A stretch of DNA of 64,000 nt from Virgibacillus aidingensis (GCF_010994035.1 NZ_WIXN01000007.1:1-64000), one strand, 5' to 3'; numbered from the stretch's first letter, positions 31,967-41,047 are shown. Notes: a model not told the origin generated them from the letters alone. Program-made: numbers and translations.

Positions 31967-32800
31967 CTAGCTATAAAGCTTGCGGAATTCCCCGATTATT
32001 GATTTGGTAATTTCTCCGGGCTTACCCTTTCCAATTACATGATCATCCACTTTTAAAATAGGAATGATATCCGATTTCGTTGCTGATACAAATACCTCGT
32101 CTGCATCCAGTAATGCATCCACTGTATATGTTTCTTCATGAACATCAAGTCCGAGCTTTTCACACAGCTCTATGATTTTCTGTCTTGTAATGCCATTTAA
32201 TATATAGTTATCAGCCGGGTGTGTATACAATGCGCCATTTTTTACAATAAAAACATTTGATGCACTTGCTTCGGTCACTGTCTCTCCGCGATGCATAATT
32301 GCCTCCACTGCATCATGTTTGACCGCTTTCTGTTTGGCCAGCACATTGGGGAGGAGATTTAAAGTTTTAATGTCACAGCGCAGCCAACGGATATCCTCTG
32401 TCAAAACCGCATTTGCACCTTGATCCTCCATGTCGCTCATTCTTTCTTCCTCTCGTGTATAACCAATCGTAACAGGTGGTGTATCATCTGGCGGGAATTC
32501 ATGCCATCTTGGCGAAGTTCCCCTGGAAACCTGCAAATAAATAATTCCTTCCTTCAATTCATTGGCCGCTGCCAGCTTTTCCAGTTTCTCTTCCATCTCC
32601 CCGGCCGGCAGCGGGAGATTTAATTGCAGTTCCTTTGCACTTCTCTCCAATCGGATAAGATGTTCTTTCATCATAAGCGGTTTTCCATCATAAACACCGA
32701 TGACTTCATAAATCCCATCTCCAAATTGATAGCCTCTGTCCTCAATATCCACCACTAAATCCCTGTCAACGATCTCATCATTAAACAATATTTTATTCAT
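31967..32800 (-). CDS. dat: D-amino acid (D-alanine) aminotransferase
   Basis: 277 aa class IV PLP aminotransferase. FNDEIVDRDLVVDIEDRGYQFGDGIYEVI is the DAAT opening; LNLLPNVLAKQKAVKHDAVEAI carries the PLP lysine, followed by EASASNVFIVK. Moves amino groups between D-Ala or D-Glu and 2-oxo acids. Its start overlaps the end of the EutB-like gene by 8 bp, and alr follows after 41 bp. Confidence 0.92.
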   Translation of the reverse strand: MNKILFNDEIVDRDLVVDIEDRGYQFGDGIYEVIGVYDGKPLMMKEHLIRLERSAKELQLNLPLPAGEMEEKLEKLAAANELKEGIIYLQVSRGTSPRWHEFPPDDTPPVTIGYTREEERMSDMEDQGANAVLTEDIRWLRCDIKTLNLLPNVLAKQKAVKHDAVEAIMHRGETVTEASASNVFIVKNGALYTHPADNYILNGITRQKIIELCEKLGLDVHEETYTVDALLDADEVFVSATKSDIIPILKVDDHVIGKGKPGEITKSIIGEFRKLYS

Positions 32801-33809
32801 AAAATGCTCCTCCCCTCAAAACAGTGTTTTTTCTTAACAAGTAATCCCCGGTTACATCCAAAAGCAGCTTTGTATCAATGCTGCTGCCGCTGATCACTAT
32901 GACTGTTTGTGACCCGGCAGAAATTTTCCCGTGGAGCATGGCGCCTATCCCCGCCCCTGCCGCTCCTTCTGCGGCCATTTGATGTTCATCCTGTATAAAC
33001 CCAATTCCGTCTGCAATTTCTTCCTCGTTTGCCAGTACGATATCATCAGCAAATCTTTTAACTAATTCAAGAGTATACCGATTGGCGAGGCCAATTCCCC
33101 CTAGCAGACTGTCTGCCAGTGTATCTTCTTCTTGCACCATGACCGGCTTCCCTGCCTTAATGCTCTCATACATGGCGGCACCACGATCCGTGGAAACACC
33201 GGTTATTTTTATATTGCTGTCTGCAGCCTTCATGGCTATGCCTAACCCTGAAAGCAGACCGCCTCCGGATAATCCGGCAACCACCATATTGGTCTCTGGC
33301 AGATCCTCTAAAATTTCCAGGCCAATGGTTCCATTTCCGGCAATCATATAAGGATCATCAAAAGGGTGAACGACCGTTAAGCCGGATTTTTCCTGTAATT
33401 TATAGCAGCGCTGTTCCGCTTCATCCTGTGTAGTACCCGCTATTTCTATTTTTGCCCCGGTTTTCTCCAATGCGTTTACTTTTGCATCCGGCACCCTTCC
33501 GGAAATACAAATTGTAGAAGCTATACCAAGCTTATTCGCCATATACGCAACACTTCTGCCAAAATTGCCGGTAGAAAAAGTGGTTACTCCCTTCGCTTTT
33601 TCGCTGCTTGTTAAAGTCATCAATTTATTGGCTGCTCCGCGAATTTTGAATGAGCCGCTCGGATGCAGATTTTCCAGTTTCAAAAAAATATTTGCTGAAG
33701 TCAATTCCGAAAGCATTGGTGAATAAATAAGCGGTGTCTTTTGTACGTAAGGTGACATCCGTTTTTTTGCCTGCCAGATATTACTTATACTTATTGCTTC
33801 ACTTTGCAT
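32793..33809 (-). CDS. eutB: Threonine dehydratase-like PLP lyase, EutB (hydroxyectoine utilisation) type
   Basis: 338 aa fold-II PLP enzyme. PLP lysine in HPSGSFKIRGAANKL, then GVTTFSTGNFGRSVAYMA, LSGGGLLSGLGIAMKAA, GVSTDRGAAMYESIKAGKPV and LADSLLGGIGLANRYT. The last two motifs are those I associate with EutB of hydroxyectoine catabolism rather than biosynthetic IlvA. The ATG at 33809 with GGGGGAGGAG upstream is chosen; a longer frame to 33923 has no ribosome site. No eutA or eutC neighbour is seen, so a serine/threonine or hydroxyaspartate lyase is the alternative. Confidence 0.72.
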   Translation of the reverse strand: MQSEAISISNIWQAKKRMSPYVQKTPLIYSPMLSELTSANIFLKLENLHPSGSFKIRGAANKLMTLTSSEKAKGVTTFSTGNFGRSVAYMANKLGIASTICISGRVPDAKVNALEKTGAKIEIAGTTQDEAEQRCYKLQEKSGLTVVHPFDDPYMIAGNGTIGLEILEDLPETNMVVAGLSGGGLLSGLGIAMKAADSNIKITGVSTDRGAAMYESIKAGKPVMVQEEDTLADSLLGGIGLANRYTLELVKRFADDIVLANEEEIADGIGFIQDEHQMAAEGAAGAGIGAMLHGKISAGSQTVIVISGSSIDTKLLLDVTGDYLLRKNTVLRGGAFYE

Positions 33810-33900
33810 CAATACTCCTCCCCCAAAAGCTTTATGTAACCGCTTTAATTTATTATGGGAAGAAAAAGAAGGAGAGGTTTCCCCTTCTTTTCGATCAAAA

Positions 33901-35343
33901 CTATTCCATTCCAATAGCCACATATTGTGATTCTACAAAAGCTTCTATTCCTTCATGGCCGCCTTCCCTGCCGAGTCCGCTTTCCTTCATGCCGCCAAAT
34001 GGCACCTGTGCAGCGGATGGGGCTCCGTTGTTCCAGCCGACAATGCCAAAGTTCAATTGCTCAATGAATTTCGTTCCCCTTGCTACATTGTCTGTATACA
34101 CATATGCCGCCAGCCCGTATGGTGTGTCATTGGCATATTTTATGCCTTCCTCATCGGAACTTATTTTTTGAATTGGCGCAACCGGGCCAAATGTTTCCTC
34201 CTGCATAATCACCATGGAAGGATCAATATTTTTCAGCACGGTTGGGGTGTAGAAAAATCCATCTGTATCATTTTCATAAGGTTTGGCACCAGTTACTGCT
34301 TCTGCGCCTTTATCAAGCGCGTCATCAACATGGCGCTTGACTTTTTCATAGCCGTCTTTATTGATTAATGGACCAATTTTCACGTCATCATTTATGCCGT
34401 TGCCAACCTTCAGTTTTTCTACCTCTTTTGCAAATTTATCGGTAAATTCATCATAGATTTTTTCATGAACATAGACGCGGTTTGCACAAATACATGTCTG
34501 TCCGGAATTTCTGAATTTCGATGCGATCAGACCTTTCACCGCCTGGTCCACATTCGCATCTTCCAGTACGATAAACGGCGCATGGCCGCCTAGTTCAAGT
34601 GATAGTTTTTTCACCTTGTCTGCGCTTTGCCTGATTAATAGTTTTCCAACTTCAGTGGAACCGGTGAACGTAATTTTACTTACCTTTTCGTTCTTCATCA
34701 TTGTCTCAGCTATTTCTGAAGATGAGCCGGTTAATAAATTTACCACTCCTTTTGGAAAACCTGCTTCCTCGAACAGCTCCATCATTTTCACCGCAGTAAG
34801 CGGACTGTCTCCGGAAGGTTTCATGATGACCGTACAGCCAACGGCAAGGGCCGGGGCCATTTTTCTTGTCAGCATCGCAGCAGGAAAATTCCATGGAGTG
34901 ATTGCCCCTACGACTCCTACCGGTTTTTTCCATACCTGCAGTCGTTTATCACTGGCATGGGTTGGGGTTACGGAACCATAAATGCGTTTCCCTTCTTCCG
35001 CGAACCATTCCACAAAAGAAGCTGCATAGACCACTTCCCCCCTTGATTCTTCTATCGGCTTTCCCATTTCCAGTGTCATCATTTTCGCAAGTTCTTCTTG
35101 ATTGTCCAGCATAAGCTGGTGAAATTTTTTCAAATATTTGGCCCGTTCATATGCAGTAAGGCGGGACCAGTCATAAAATGCCTCGTGAGCAGCTTGAATG
35201 GCCAGCTCCGTTTCTTTGGCACCGCCGTTGGGTACGGTGCCGATTACTTCCTGGTTTGCCGGATTCACGACATTTTTTGTATCCAGGTCTCCTCCCGTCC
35301 ACTCTCCATTAATGTTTATCAAATATTTTTTTGCTTCGCTCAT
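33901..35343 (-). CDS. gabD: Aldehyde dehydrogenase, succinate-semialdehyde (GabD) or aspartate-semialdehyde (DoeC) type
   Basis: 480 aa NAD(P)-dependent. GAITPWNFPAAMLTRKMAPALAVGCT, FTGSTEVGK, active-site Glu in LELGGHAPFIV, Cys in NSGQTCICANRVYV, and PFGGMKESGLGREGG. It looks most like GabD. In ectoine catabolism the matching step (DoeC) oxidises aspartate semialdehyde, so the true substrate is open. ATG 35343 after TTGGAGTGAAAGTG. Between gabT and eutB in the operon. Confidence 0.88.
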   Translation of the reverse strand: MSEAKKYLININGEWTGGDLDTKNVVNPANQEVIGTVPNGGAKETELAIQAAHEAFYDWSRLTAYERAKYLKKFHQLMLDNQEELAKMMTLEMGKPIEESRGEVVYAASFVEWFAEEGKRIYGSVTPTHASDKRLQVWKKPVGVVGAITPWNFPAAMLTRKMAPALAVGCTVIMKPSGDSPLTAVKMMELFEEAGFPKGVVNLLTGSSSEIAETMMKNEKVSKITFTGSTEVGKLLIRQSADKVKKLSLELGGHAPFIVLEDANVDQAVKGLIASKFRNSGQTCICANRVYVHEKIYDEFTDKFAKEVEKLKVGNGINDDVKIGPLINKDGYEKVKRHVDDALDKGAEAVTGAKPYENDTDGFFYTPTVLKNIDPSMVIMQEETFGPVAPIQKISSDEEGIKYANDTPYGLAAYVYTDNVARGTKFIEQLNFGIVGWNNGAPSAAQVPFGGMKESGLGREGGHEGIEAFVESQYVAIGME

Positions 35344-35420
35344 CACTTTCACTCCAATCTCTATTTCTATTACACCAGTTCATTGACTCAGCGAAAATAT
35401 ATCTGGTGCAATAGGCGGTT

Positions 35421-36773
35421 TTACGCTTTTACCTCAGCCATAACTTCTTCAATGGCTTCCTCGAGAATGGTTAATCCTTCCTCCAGCTGTTCATCTGTAA
35501 TAACAAGCGGCATTAACAGGCGCACAACATTATCATGCATACCGGCTTTGAGTGCAATCAGTCCCCGTTTATGGGCTGCCTGCAGCACTTGGCCGGTAAC
35601 TTTCTTTGCAGGCTCTTTCGTATTGCGGTCTTCTACAAATTCCAGTGCACACATGGCACCCAAGCCACGGTAATCGCCGATGACTTCAAAGCGGTCATAC
35701 ATTTTTTCGAAGTGTTTTAATACAGTTTCTCCAATGTTTTCCGCCCGTTCATTTAAGTTCTCATTTTCCATCACATCAAGTACCGCAAGTCCTGCTCTGC
35801 ATCCAAGCGGACTTCCGTTATACGTACCGCCCAATTCACCGGCATTGGCACTGTCCATGACTTCTTCCCTGCCAATCACGCCGCTGATTGGTATTCCTGC
35901 CGCCATGGATTTGGAGATAGTAATCAGGTCAGGTTCTACACCATAATGCTCCATGGCAAAATATTTTCCGGTACGGCCAAAGCCGGTCTGTATCTCATCA
36001 GCGATAAATAAAATACCGTGTTTTTTGCAGAGGTCATACACACCCTGCACAAATTCCTTATCCGGAACGATGAATCCGCTCTCGCCCTGCACCGGCTCCA
36101 TAACAAATGCCGCAACAAGTTTTGGATCCACTTCCGTGATAAAAAAGTTTTCAATTTGCTTCAGGACAAAATCATTGTATGCTTTTTTGGACATTTCCTC
36201 CGGACGGCGGTAATGATACGGGAATGGCGCATGATAAATTTCAGGTGCAAATGGTCCGTATTCATACTTATATGGGTGAATCTTCCCTGTTAATGACATT
36301 CCCATTAAAGTGCGTCCGTGAAACCCGCCGGAAAACGAAACAATCGATTTTCTTCCGGTATACTTTTTCGCTATTTTGACGGCATTTTCCACTGCTTCCG
36401 CCCCGCTGTTAAAAAACATCACTTTTTTATCAAAACTGCCTGGTGCGAGCGCAGCTATTCTTTCAGACAGTTCAATATAGGAATCATACATCATGACATT
36501 GAAGCCGGTGTGAATAAACTTATCCACCTGGTCATGTAAAGCGTTTACAATTTCATCATGGCTGTGTCCGACATTAATCACGCCGATAGCCCCGGCAAAA
36601 TCAATAAACTGATTGCCATCCACATCCTTGATCAGCGCACCTTTGGCTGATTCAGCGAAAGTGGGCACCCCGTATCCCGATCCGTGTGGTACGGCTGCAT
36701 GCCTTCTTTCCAGCAGTTCCTTTGCTTTTGGTCCCGGCAGTTCGGTTTGAATACGTGCAAATTGCCTTGTCAT
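35421..36773 (-). CDS. gabT: 4-aminobutyrate (or diaminobutyrate) aminotransferase
   Basis: 450 aa class III PLP aminotransferase. ELPGPKAKELLERRHAAVPHG is a GabT-type start; FFNSGAEAVENAVKIAKKYTGR, FSGGFHGRT, Asp259 in ADEIQTGFGRTG, PLP Lys288 in TISKSMAAGIPISG. Transfers the terminal amino group to 2-oxoglutarate. GABA is the default substrate; 2,4-diaminobutyrate (DoeD role) is possible given EutB- and DoeA-like genes nearby. 21 bp after gntR. Confidence 0.88.
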   Translation of the reverse strand: MTRQFARIQTELPGPKAKELLERRHAAVPHGSGYGVPTFAESAKGALIKDVDGNQFIDFAGAIGVINVGHSHDEIVNALHDQVDKFIHTGFNVMMYDSYIELSERIAALAPGSFDKKVMFFNSGAEAVENAVKIAKKYTGRKSIVSFSGGFHGRTLMGMSLTGKIHPYKYEYGPFAPEIYHAPFPYHYRRPEEMSKKAYNDFVLKQIENFFITEVDPKLVAAFVMEPVQGESGFIVPDKEFVQGVYDLCKKHGILFIADEIQTGFGRTGKYFAMEHYGVEPDLITISKSMAAGIPISGVIGREEVMDSANAGELGGTYNGSPLGCRAGLAVLDVMENENLNERAENIGETVLKHFEKMYDRFEVIGDYRGLGAMCALEFVEDRNTKEPAKKVTGQVLQAAHKRGLIALKAGMHDNVVRLLMPLVITDEQLEEGLTILEEAIEEVMAEVKA

Positions 36774-36794
36774 GGTTAGAACCTCCTTGAATTT

Positions 36795-37457
36795 TTAATT
36801 ATAATTACCATCCAGCAGTTTCTCTTCCACATATTCAATATGTGTACGCACTTTTTCCTGCACTTTCTTTTCGTCTTTAGTTGCAATTGCTTCATATAAA
36901 TCCTTATGCTCCTCGTAGAAGGATTGATGACTGGAATAATATTTATCCAAATGCATAAGAAAAGTACGAATTTGAACTTGAAGAGACTGATAGATTTTTA
37001 CAATACGCGAATTCCCGCATAAGTGAACAATATAGCTGTGGAATGCTGTATCCAGATCAAACAATGCGTGCCAATCTTTTTCTGCTGCTTTTTGCTTCAT
37101 TTCATTGATAATTTTTTCCAATGCTGCCATATGCTCTTTATCCAGCTTGGGAAGTGCTTTTTTAAAAGCTGTTGTCTCCAGCAGTGTGCGGAGTTCGATC
37201 ATTTCGTTAAAGTCCTCACCGGTAAAATCCGCAACATACGTTCCTTTTCTCGCCTGGCTGACGACCAGTTCTTCCGCTTCCAGTATTTTTAATGCTTCCC
37301 GAATTGTACTCCTGCTTACGTCATACTCCTCGGCAAGATCTGTTTCCAGCAGGCGCTCCCCAAACGCCATATCTTTATCCCAGATCCTTGCCCTTAACTG
37401 TTCCGCAATAAGCTCACTCAATGGCTTTTGCTCAATCGCATAATCATTACTGCCCAT
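36795..37457 (-). CDS. GntR-family regulator, FadR/FCD subgroup
   Basis: 220 aa. N-terminal winged helix (LIAEQLRARIWDKDMAFGERLLETDLAEEYDVSRSTIREALKILEAEELV, residues ~16-66), then an all-helical FCD ligand domain with the metal-site pattern D-x3-H (FDLDTAFHSYIVHLCGN) and a late His pair. First gene of its operon, so probably self-regulating. Its likely operator TGTCGATTGTCGACA lies just after its own promoter and again after the promoter of the doeA-like gene. It is not the MocR-type EnuR that controls ectoine genes in proteobacteria. Confidence 0.92.
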   Translation of the reverse strand: MGSNDYAIEQKPLSELIAEQLRARIWDKDMAFGERLLETDLAEEYDVSRSTIREALKILEAEELVVSQARKGTYVADFTGEDFNEMIELRTLLETTAFKKALPKLDKEHMAALEKIINEMKQKAAEKDWHALFDLDTAFHSYIVHLCGNSRIVKIYQSLQVQIRTFLMHLDKYYSSHQSFYEEHKDLYEAIATKDEKKVQEKVRTHIEYVEEKLLDGNYN

Positions 37458-37484
37458 AATCTCTCTCCTTCTTTTCGCAACATA

Positions 37485-37504
37485 GGGACGGTTCTATTGT
37501 TTCA
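37485..37504. repeat. Dispersed repeat GGGACGGTTCTATTGTTTCA upstream of gntR
   Basis: One of at least four related copies in this window (also within 39517-39592 and at 54738-54763). Here it lies in the gntR leader, between promoter and start codon. Confidence 0.6.
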
Positions 37505-37643
37505 TTTTATTGCGGGTTTTTCTTATACATAATACCAAAAATAAGTTGCCGACTCCGATAATTTTCTTTTGTTTGGTAACTTATTTGCGTGATATGCTGC
37601 CGCTTGATGACGGTTTTCTTTATAGACCAGCCCCAACGTTTAA

Positions 37644-37658
37644 TGTCGATTGTCGACA
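37644..37658. promoter_or_regulatory. Operator of the gntR operon
   Basis: TGTCGATTGTCGACA, extended by AA/TT on each side to a 19-bp palindrome with 8-bp arms. The same 15 bp recur at 41016-41030. It sits about 9-23 bases downstream of the predicted transcription start, a repressor position, and has the TNGTNNNACNA-like style of FCD-GntR sites. Confidence 0.8.
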
Positions 37659-37674
37659 TTAATGGTTTATTCTC

Positions 37675-37703
37675 ATAATAATTCAGAATTCCTTTATTGT
37701 CAA
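37675..37703 (-). promoter_or_regulatory. Sigma-A promoter of the gntR-gabT-gabD-eutB-dat-alr operon
   Basis: Minus strand TTGACA (37698-37703), 17-base spacer, TATTAT (37675-37680), followed by the palindromic operator. It gives a leader of ~210 bases before gntR. Confidence 0.78.
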
Positions 37704-37734
37704 TGATAATTTGAGACTGCGATACAGTCGTTTT

Positions 37735-38464
37735 ACTCATTGGCGGGATCAGGTGACGAACGAGATGGGGTTCGCTACTTTCGTTCACTCATTGGCGGGA
37801 TCAGGCGACGAACGGGACGGGGTTCGCTTCTTTCGTTTACTCATCAGCGGGATCAGGCGACGAACGGGACGAGGTTCGCTTCTTTCGTTCACTCATCAGC
37901 AGGATCAGGTGACGAACGAGATGGGGTTCGCTACTTTCGTTCACTCATCAGCAGGATCAGGCGACGAACGGGACGGGGTTCGCTTCTTTCGTTCACTCAT
38001 CAGCAGGATCAGGTGACGAACGGGACGGGGTTCGCTTCTTTCGTTCACTCATCAGCAGGATCAGGCGACGAACGGGACGAGGTTCGCTACTTTCGTTCAC
38101 TCATCAGCGGGATCAGGCGACGAACGAGATGGAGTGCGCTACTTTCGTTCACTCATCAGCAGGATCAGGTGACGAACGAGAAGAGATTCGCTACTTTCGT
38201 TCACTCATTGGCGGGATCAGGTGACGAACGAGAAGAGATTCGCTACTTTCGTTCACTCATTGGCGGGATCAAGCAACGAACGAGAAGAGATTCGCTTCTT
38301 TCGTTCACTCATTGGCGGGATCAAGCAACAAACGAGAAGAGATTCGCTACTTTCGTTCACTCATTGGCGGGATCAGGTGACGAACGAGAAGAGATTCGCT
38401 ACTTTCGTTCACTCATTGGCGGGATCAGGTGACGAACGAGATGGGGTTCGCTACTTTCGTTCAC
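37735..38464 (+). repeat. Tandem 52-bp repeat array D (14 units)
   Basis: Unit: GGCGACGAACGGGACGGGGT, TCGCTTCTTTCGTTCACTCA, TCAGCAGGATCA. It is the most uniform of the three related arrays. ACGAA and TTCGT arms can pair. It fills the space between the divergent gntR promoter and the dehydrogenase gene, ending ~90 bp before the latter. It contains no stop codon in any plus frame, which yields a long but meaningless 230-codon frame. Confidence 0.93.
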
Positions 38465-38552
38465 TTCCCACCGTAAAGATTTGCATGATTTAAAATTGTT
38501 ATTTAGAATAGGCACAGAAGCTGAAACCATTATGACTTGAGGAGTGGTGTGC

Positions 38553-39518
38553 ATGAAAAAAAAGATTATCGCCTATAATCGTGTGGAAAAACCGGTGCTG
38601 GATGAATTAAAAGAGAAGTATGATGTACGTTTTTTTAACAGTCCCGAACCGATAAATGACCCTGCGTTTCTGGAACAATTAAAAGAAGCGGAGGGCATTA
38701 TTGGTCTGGAGCTTCCAGTGAACAAAGAGCTGTTGGATCATGCTCCAAATTTAAAAATCGTCAGTAATGTATCTGTCGGCTACAACAACCTGGATCTAGA
38801 TGAATTGAAAAAACGCAATATAATGGCTACCAATACGCCGGATGTGTTAAATGATACGGTTGCCGACACAGTGTTCGGTATCCTGCTTGCGGGTGCCAGA
38901 AGAATCACCGAACTGGACCGGTTCGTTAAAAATGGTAAATGGCAGCAGGAGGCTGTTGATCCCGAATACTTTGGCGTTGATGTGCACCATAAAAAAATTG
39001 GGATTATTGGACTGGGAAGTATAGGCTGGGCCATTGCGAACAGAGCACACTTTGGTTTTCACATGGATGTTTTGTACCATACCAGAAGCAGAAAGATAGC
39101 GGCGGAAGAAACCTTTGCAGCCACTTACTGTGCACTCCCCAAATTATTGGAGGAGTCCGATTTTGTTTGTATGATGACCCCGCTTACCAAGGAAACAGAA
39201 GGCATGATCGGTTTGGAAGAATTTAAGCGAATGAAGGATACCGCTATTTTTATTAATGCCTCCCGGGGAAAAACAGTAGTGGAAAAAGAGTTAATCCAGG
39301 CGCTTCAAAAAGGAGAAATTGCGGGTGCTGCCCTTGATGTGTTTGAAAATGAGCCAATCGAAACAGACAGTCCGCTCCTTCAAATGGAAAATGTGGTGAC
39401 AACTCCGCATATCGGCTCCTCCACCCATGAAACAGAATTGAAAATGTCAAAGCTTGCTGCAGCAAACCTGGAAGCTGGCCTGAACGGAAAAAAACCGCAG
39501 AATTTAATTTGGGAATGA
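38553..39518 (+). CDS. D-isomer specific 2-hydroxyacid dehydrogenase (GhrB/glyoxylate reductase type)
   Basis: 321 aa. Substrate domain, then Rossmann GLGSIGWAIANRAHFGF, catalytic Arg in INASRGKTVVEKEL, Glu in LDVFENEP and His in TTPHIGSST. Reduces a 2-oxo acid such as glyoxylate or hydroxypyruvate with NAD(P)H. ATG 38553 after TTGAGGAG. It starts beyond repeat array D and is divergent from the gntR operon. Link to the amino acid catabolic genes is plausible but unproven. Confidence 0.9.
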   Translation: MKKKIIAYNRVEKPVLDELKEKYDVRFFNSPEPINDPAFLEQLKEAEGIIGLELPVNKELLDHAPNLKIVSNVSVGYNNLDLDELKKRNIMATNTPDVLNDTVADTVFGILLAGARRITELDRFVKNGKWQQEAVDPEYFGVDVHHKKIGIIGLGSIGWAIANRAHFGFHMDVLYHTRSRKIAAEETFAATYCALPKLLEESDFVCMMTPLTKETEGMIGLEEFKRMKDTAIFINASRGKTVVEKELIQALQKGEIAGAALDVFENEPIETDSPLLQMENVVTTPHIGSSTHETELKMSKLAAANLEAGLNGKKPQNLIWE

Positions 39519-39592
39519 AACACGGGACGGTCCTCTGTGGCACCCGTGTTTCATTGCGGCTGCAACAACAGAACCGTCCCCGTGTTTCAATT
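39517..39592. terminator. Palindromic repeat pair acting as bidirectional terminator
   Basis: GAAACACGGG (39517-39526) pairs with CCCGTGTTTC (39543-39552). A second, inverted copy of the same family (GAACCGTCCCCGTGTTTC) ends at ~39588. They lie between convergent genes. Confidence 0.65.
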
Positions 39593-40778
39593 ATGCTAAA
39601 CGAATATTGGGTTTTATATATAGTTCCCTTGGGTAGTCTGCAAGTACTTCGACGCCTGTTTCCGTGACGCGGAAGGATTCACTGATCTCCATGCCGACAT
39701 GGCCGAGGTCGATGGTTGGAATCATGTGGAACACCATATTTGGTTCAAGGATTGTTTTGTCTCCCGGCCGCAGACTGGCAGTATGCTCTCCCCAATCAGG
39801 GGGATAATTCAGACCTGCCGAATAGCCGATTCTCGATTCCTTTCTTATTCCATTTTTATCAATGGATGCTCTCCAGGCCAGCTCTATTTCCTCACAGCTC
39901 ACACCTGGCTTCACCGTATCTAAAGCTGCGTTTAATCCTTCAATCACTATTTCACTTAGTTTTTGGATTCCTTCATTCGCTCTTCCAATTACAGCGGTCC
40001 GGGCCAGTGGCGAATGGTACCTTTTGTAACAGCCGGACAGTTCAATAATTACTGGCTGCCCTTCTTCAAATGTCTCATCTGTCCAGGTAAGGTGACATGC
40101 TCCGGTTTTTTCTCCCGTAGGCAGTAAAGGAACTATGGATGGATAATCACCGCCATACTCCTCTGTTCCGCTTATCTGGGCATGGGAAATAGCAGCTACA
40201 ACATCACACTCACGTACTCCTTCATTAAGCTGCTCATATGCTACCATCATTGCTTTTTCCGAGATATAAGCAGCTTTTTTAATATATTCTATTTCCTGAT
40301 CCGATTTCACAATGCGGATCCAGTTAACCAGATTGGTTCCATCTTTAAATTCTGCATCCGGCAGCCCCTTTGTTAAATGGATATAGCTTCTTGCGGTAAA
40401 ATAATAGGCATCCATTTCGACTGCAATTGTTACATTATGCAATTGCTGCTGTCTTAAAAAACCACTGACAAAATCCATTGGATGTCTCACATCAGACTGC
40501 ACATAATGATCAGGATAAGGCAAAATATGCATATCATCCAACCATGTCGTATGTCTGGCCGCATTGGCGTCCAGACCCCTTCCTATCCAATACGGCTGAT
40601 CATCTTCCAAGCTGACGATCAGCAATTGATGCACATAAAAGGACCATGCATCATAACCTGTTAAATAGTTCATGTTTGCAGGATCTGTCACGAGCAGTAC
40701 ATCAATTCCTTTATCCTGCATCCTTAGCTTTGTTTTCGCCAGTCTCTCCTTAAACTCGGCAATAGAAAAGGCTAACAT
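39591..40778 (-). CDS. doeA: M24-fold hydrolase resembling ectoine hydrolase DoeA/EutD
   Basis: 395 aa. Creatinase N-terminal domain (NMNYLTGYDAWSFYVHQ, YWIGRGLDANAARHT, PYPDHYVQSDVRHPMDFVS) and a pita-bread domain. The canonical M24 metal ligands are mostly gone: ELSGCYKRYHSPLARTAV has E and P at the two Asp positions, GYSAGLNYP replaces GHGxGxxxHE, and only a late Glu (GMEISESF) remains. This fits the metal-independent creatinase-type EutD enzymes, which open the ectoine ring. ATG at 40778 after GAGAGGA. Promoter and operator at 41016-41077 tie it to the gntR regulon. Confidence 0.72.
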   Translation of the reverse strand: MLAFSIAEFKERLAKTKLRMQDKGIDVLLVTDPANMNYLTGYDAWSFYVHQLLIVSLEDDQPYWIGRGLDANAARHTTWLDDMHILPYPDHYVQSDVRHPMDFVSGFLRQQQLHNVTIAVEMDAYYFTARSYIHLTKGLPDAEFKDGTNLVNWIRIVKSDQEIEYIKKAAYISEKAMMVAYEQLNEGVRECDVVAAISHAQISGTEEYGGDYPSIVPLLPTGEKTGACHLTWTDETFEEGQPVIIELSGCYKRYHSPLARTAVIGRANEGIQKLSEIVIEGLNAALDTVKPGVSCEEIELAWRASIDKNGIRKESRIGYSAGLNYPPDWGEHTASLRPGDKTILEPNMVFHMIPTIDLGHVGMEISESFRVTETGVEVLADYPRELYIKPNIRLA

Positions 40779-41015
40779 GGAAATCCTCTCCTCTCAAATC
40801 TCATTATTTTTTTAGCTATTGTAATCGGTTGCAAAAACGATAAAAAAGATTTTTTTAATATATTTACAGACTTTTATTGCGATATCTGCTGTGGTATAAA
40901 AAGAATGGTTTAAAGTAATTGACGATATAGAAAAAATGGAATATAAAAAAATAAATAAAATTGCTGTTTAGTTAGTTTATGCTGTATGATATGTCTTGTC
41001 GCTAATTTTTTACAT

Positions 41016-41030
41016 TGTCGATTGTCGACA
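41016..41030. promoter_or_regulatory. Second copy of the gntR operator, upstream of doeA-like gene
   Basis: TGTCGATTGTCGACA, identical over 15 bp to the site at 37644-37658 and placed about 11-25 bases downstream of the predicted start site. Confidence 0.8.
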
Positions 41031-41047
41031 TATATCCGAGTGTATAT

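Noticed and set aside
37740-38432. A 230-codon open frame on the plus strand
   Set aside because: It lies wholly in repeat array D. The 52-bp unit shifts frame each copy, and all three plus frames are open, so the length is a repeat artefact.
39591-40778. Annotation as Xaa-Pro dipeptidase
   Set aside because: The metal ligands required for that activity are absent; EutD/DoeA-type similarity fits better.
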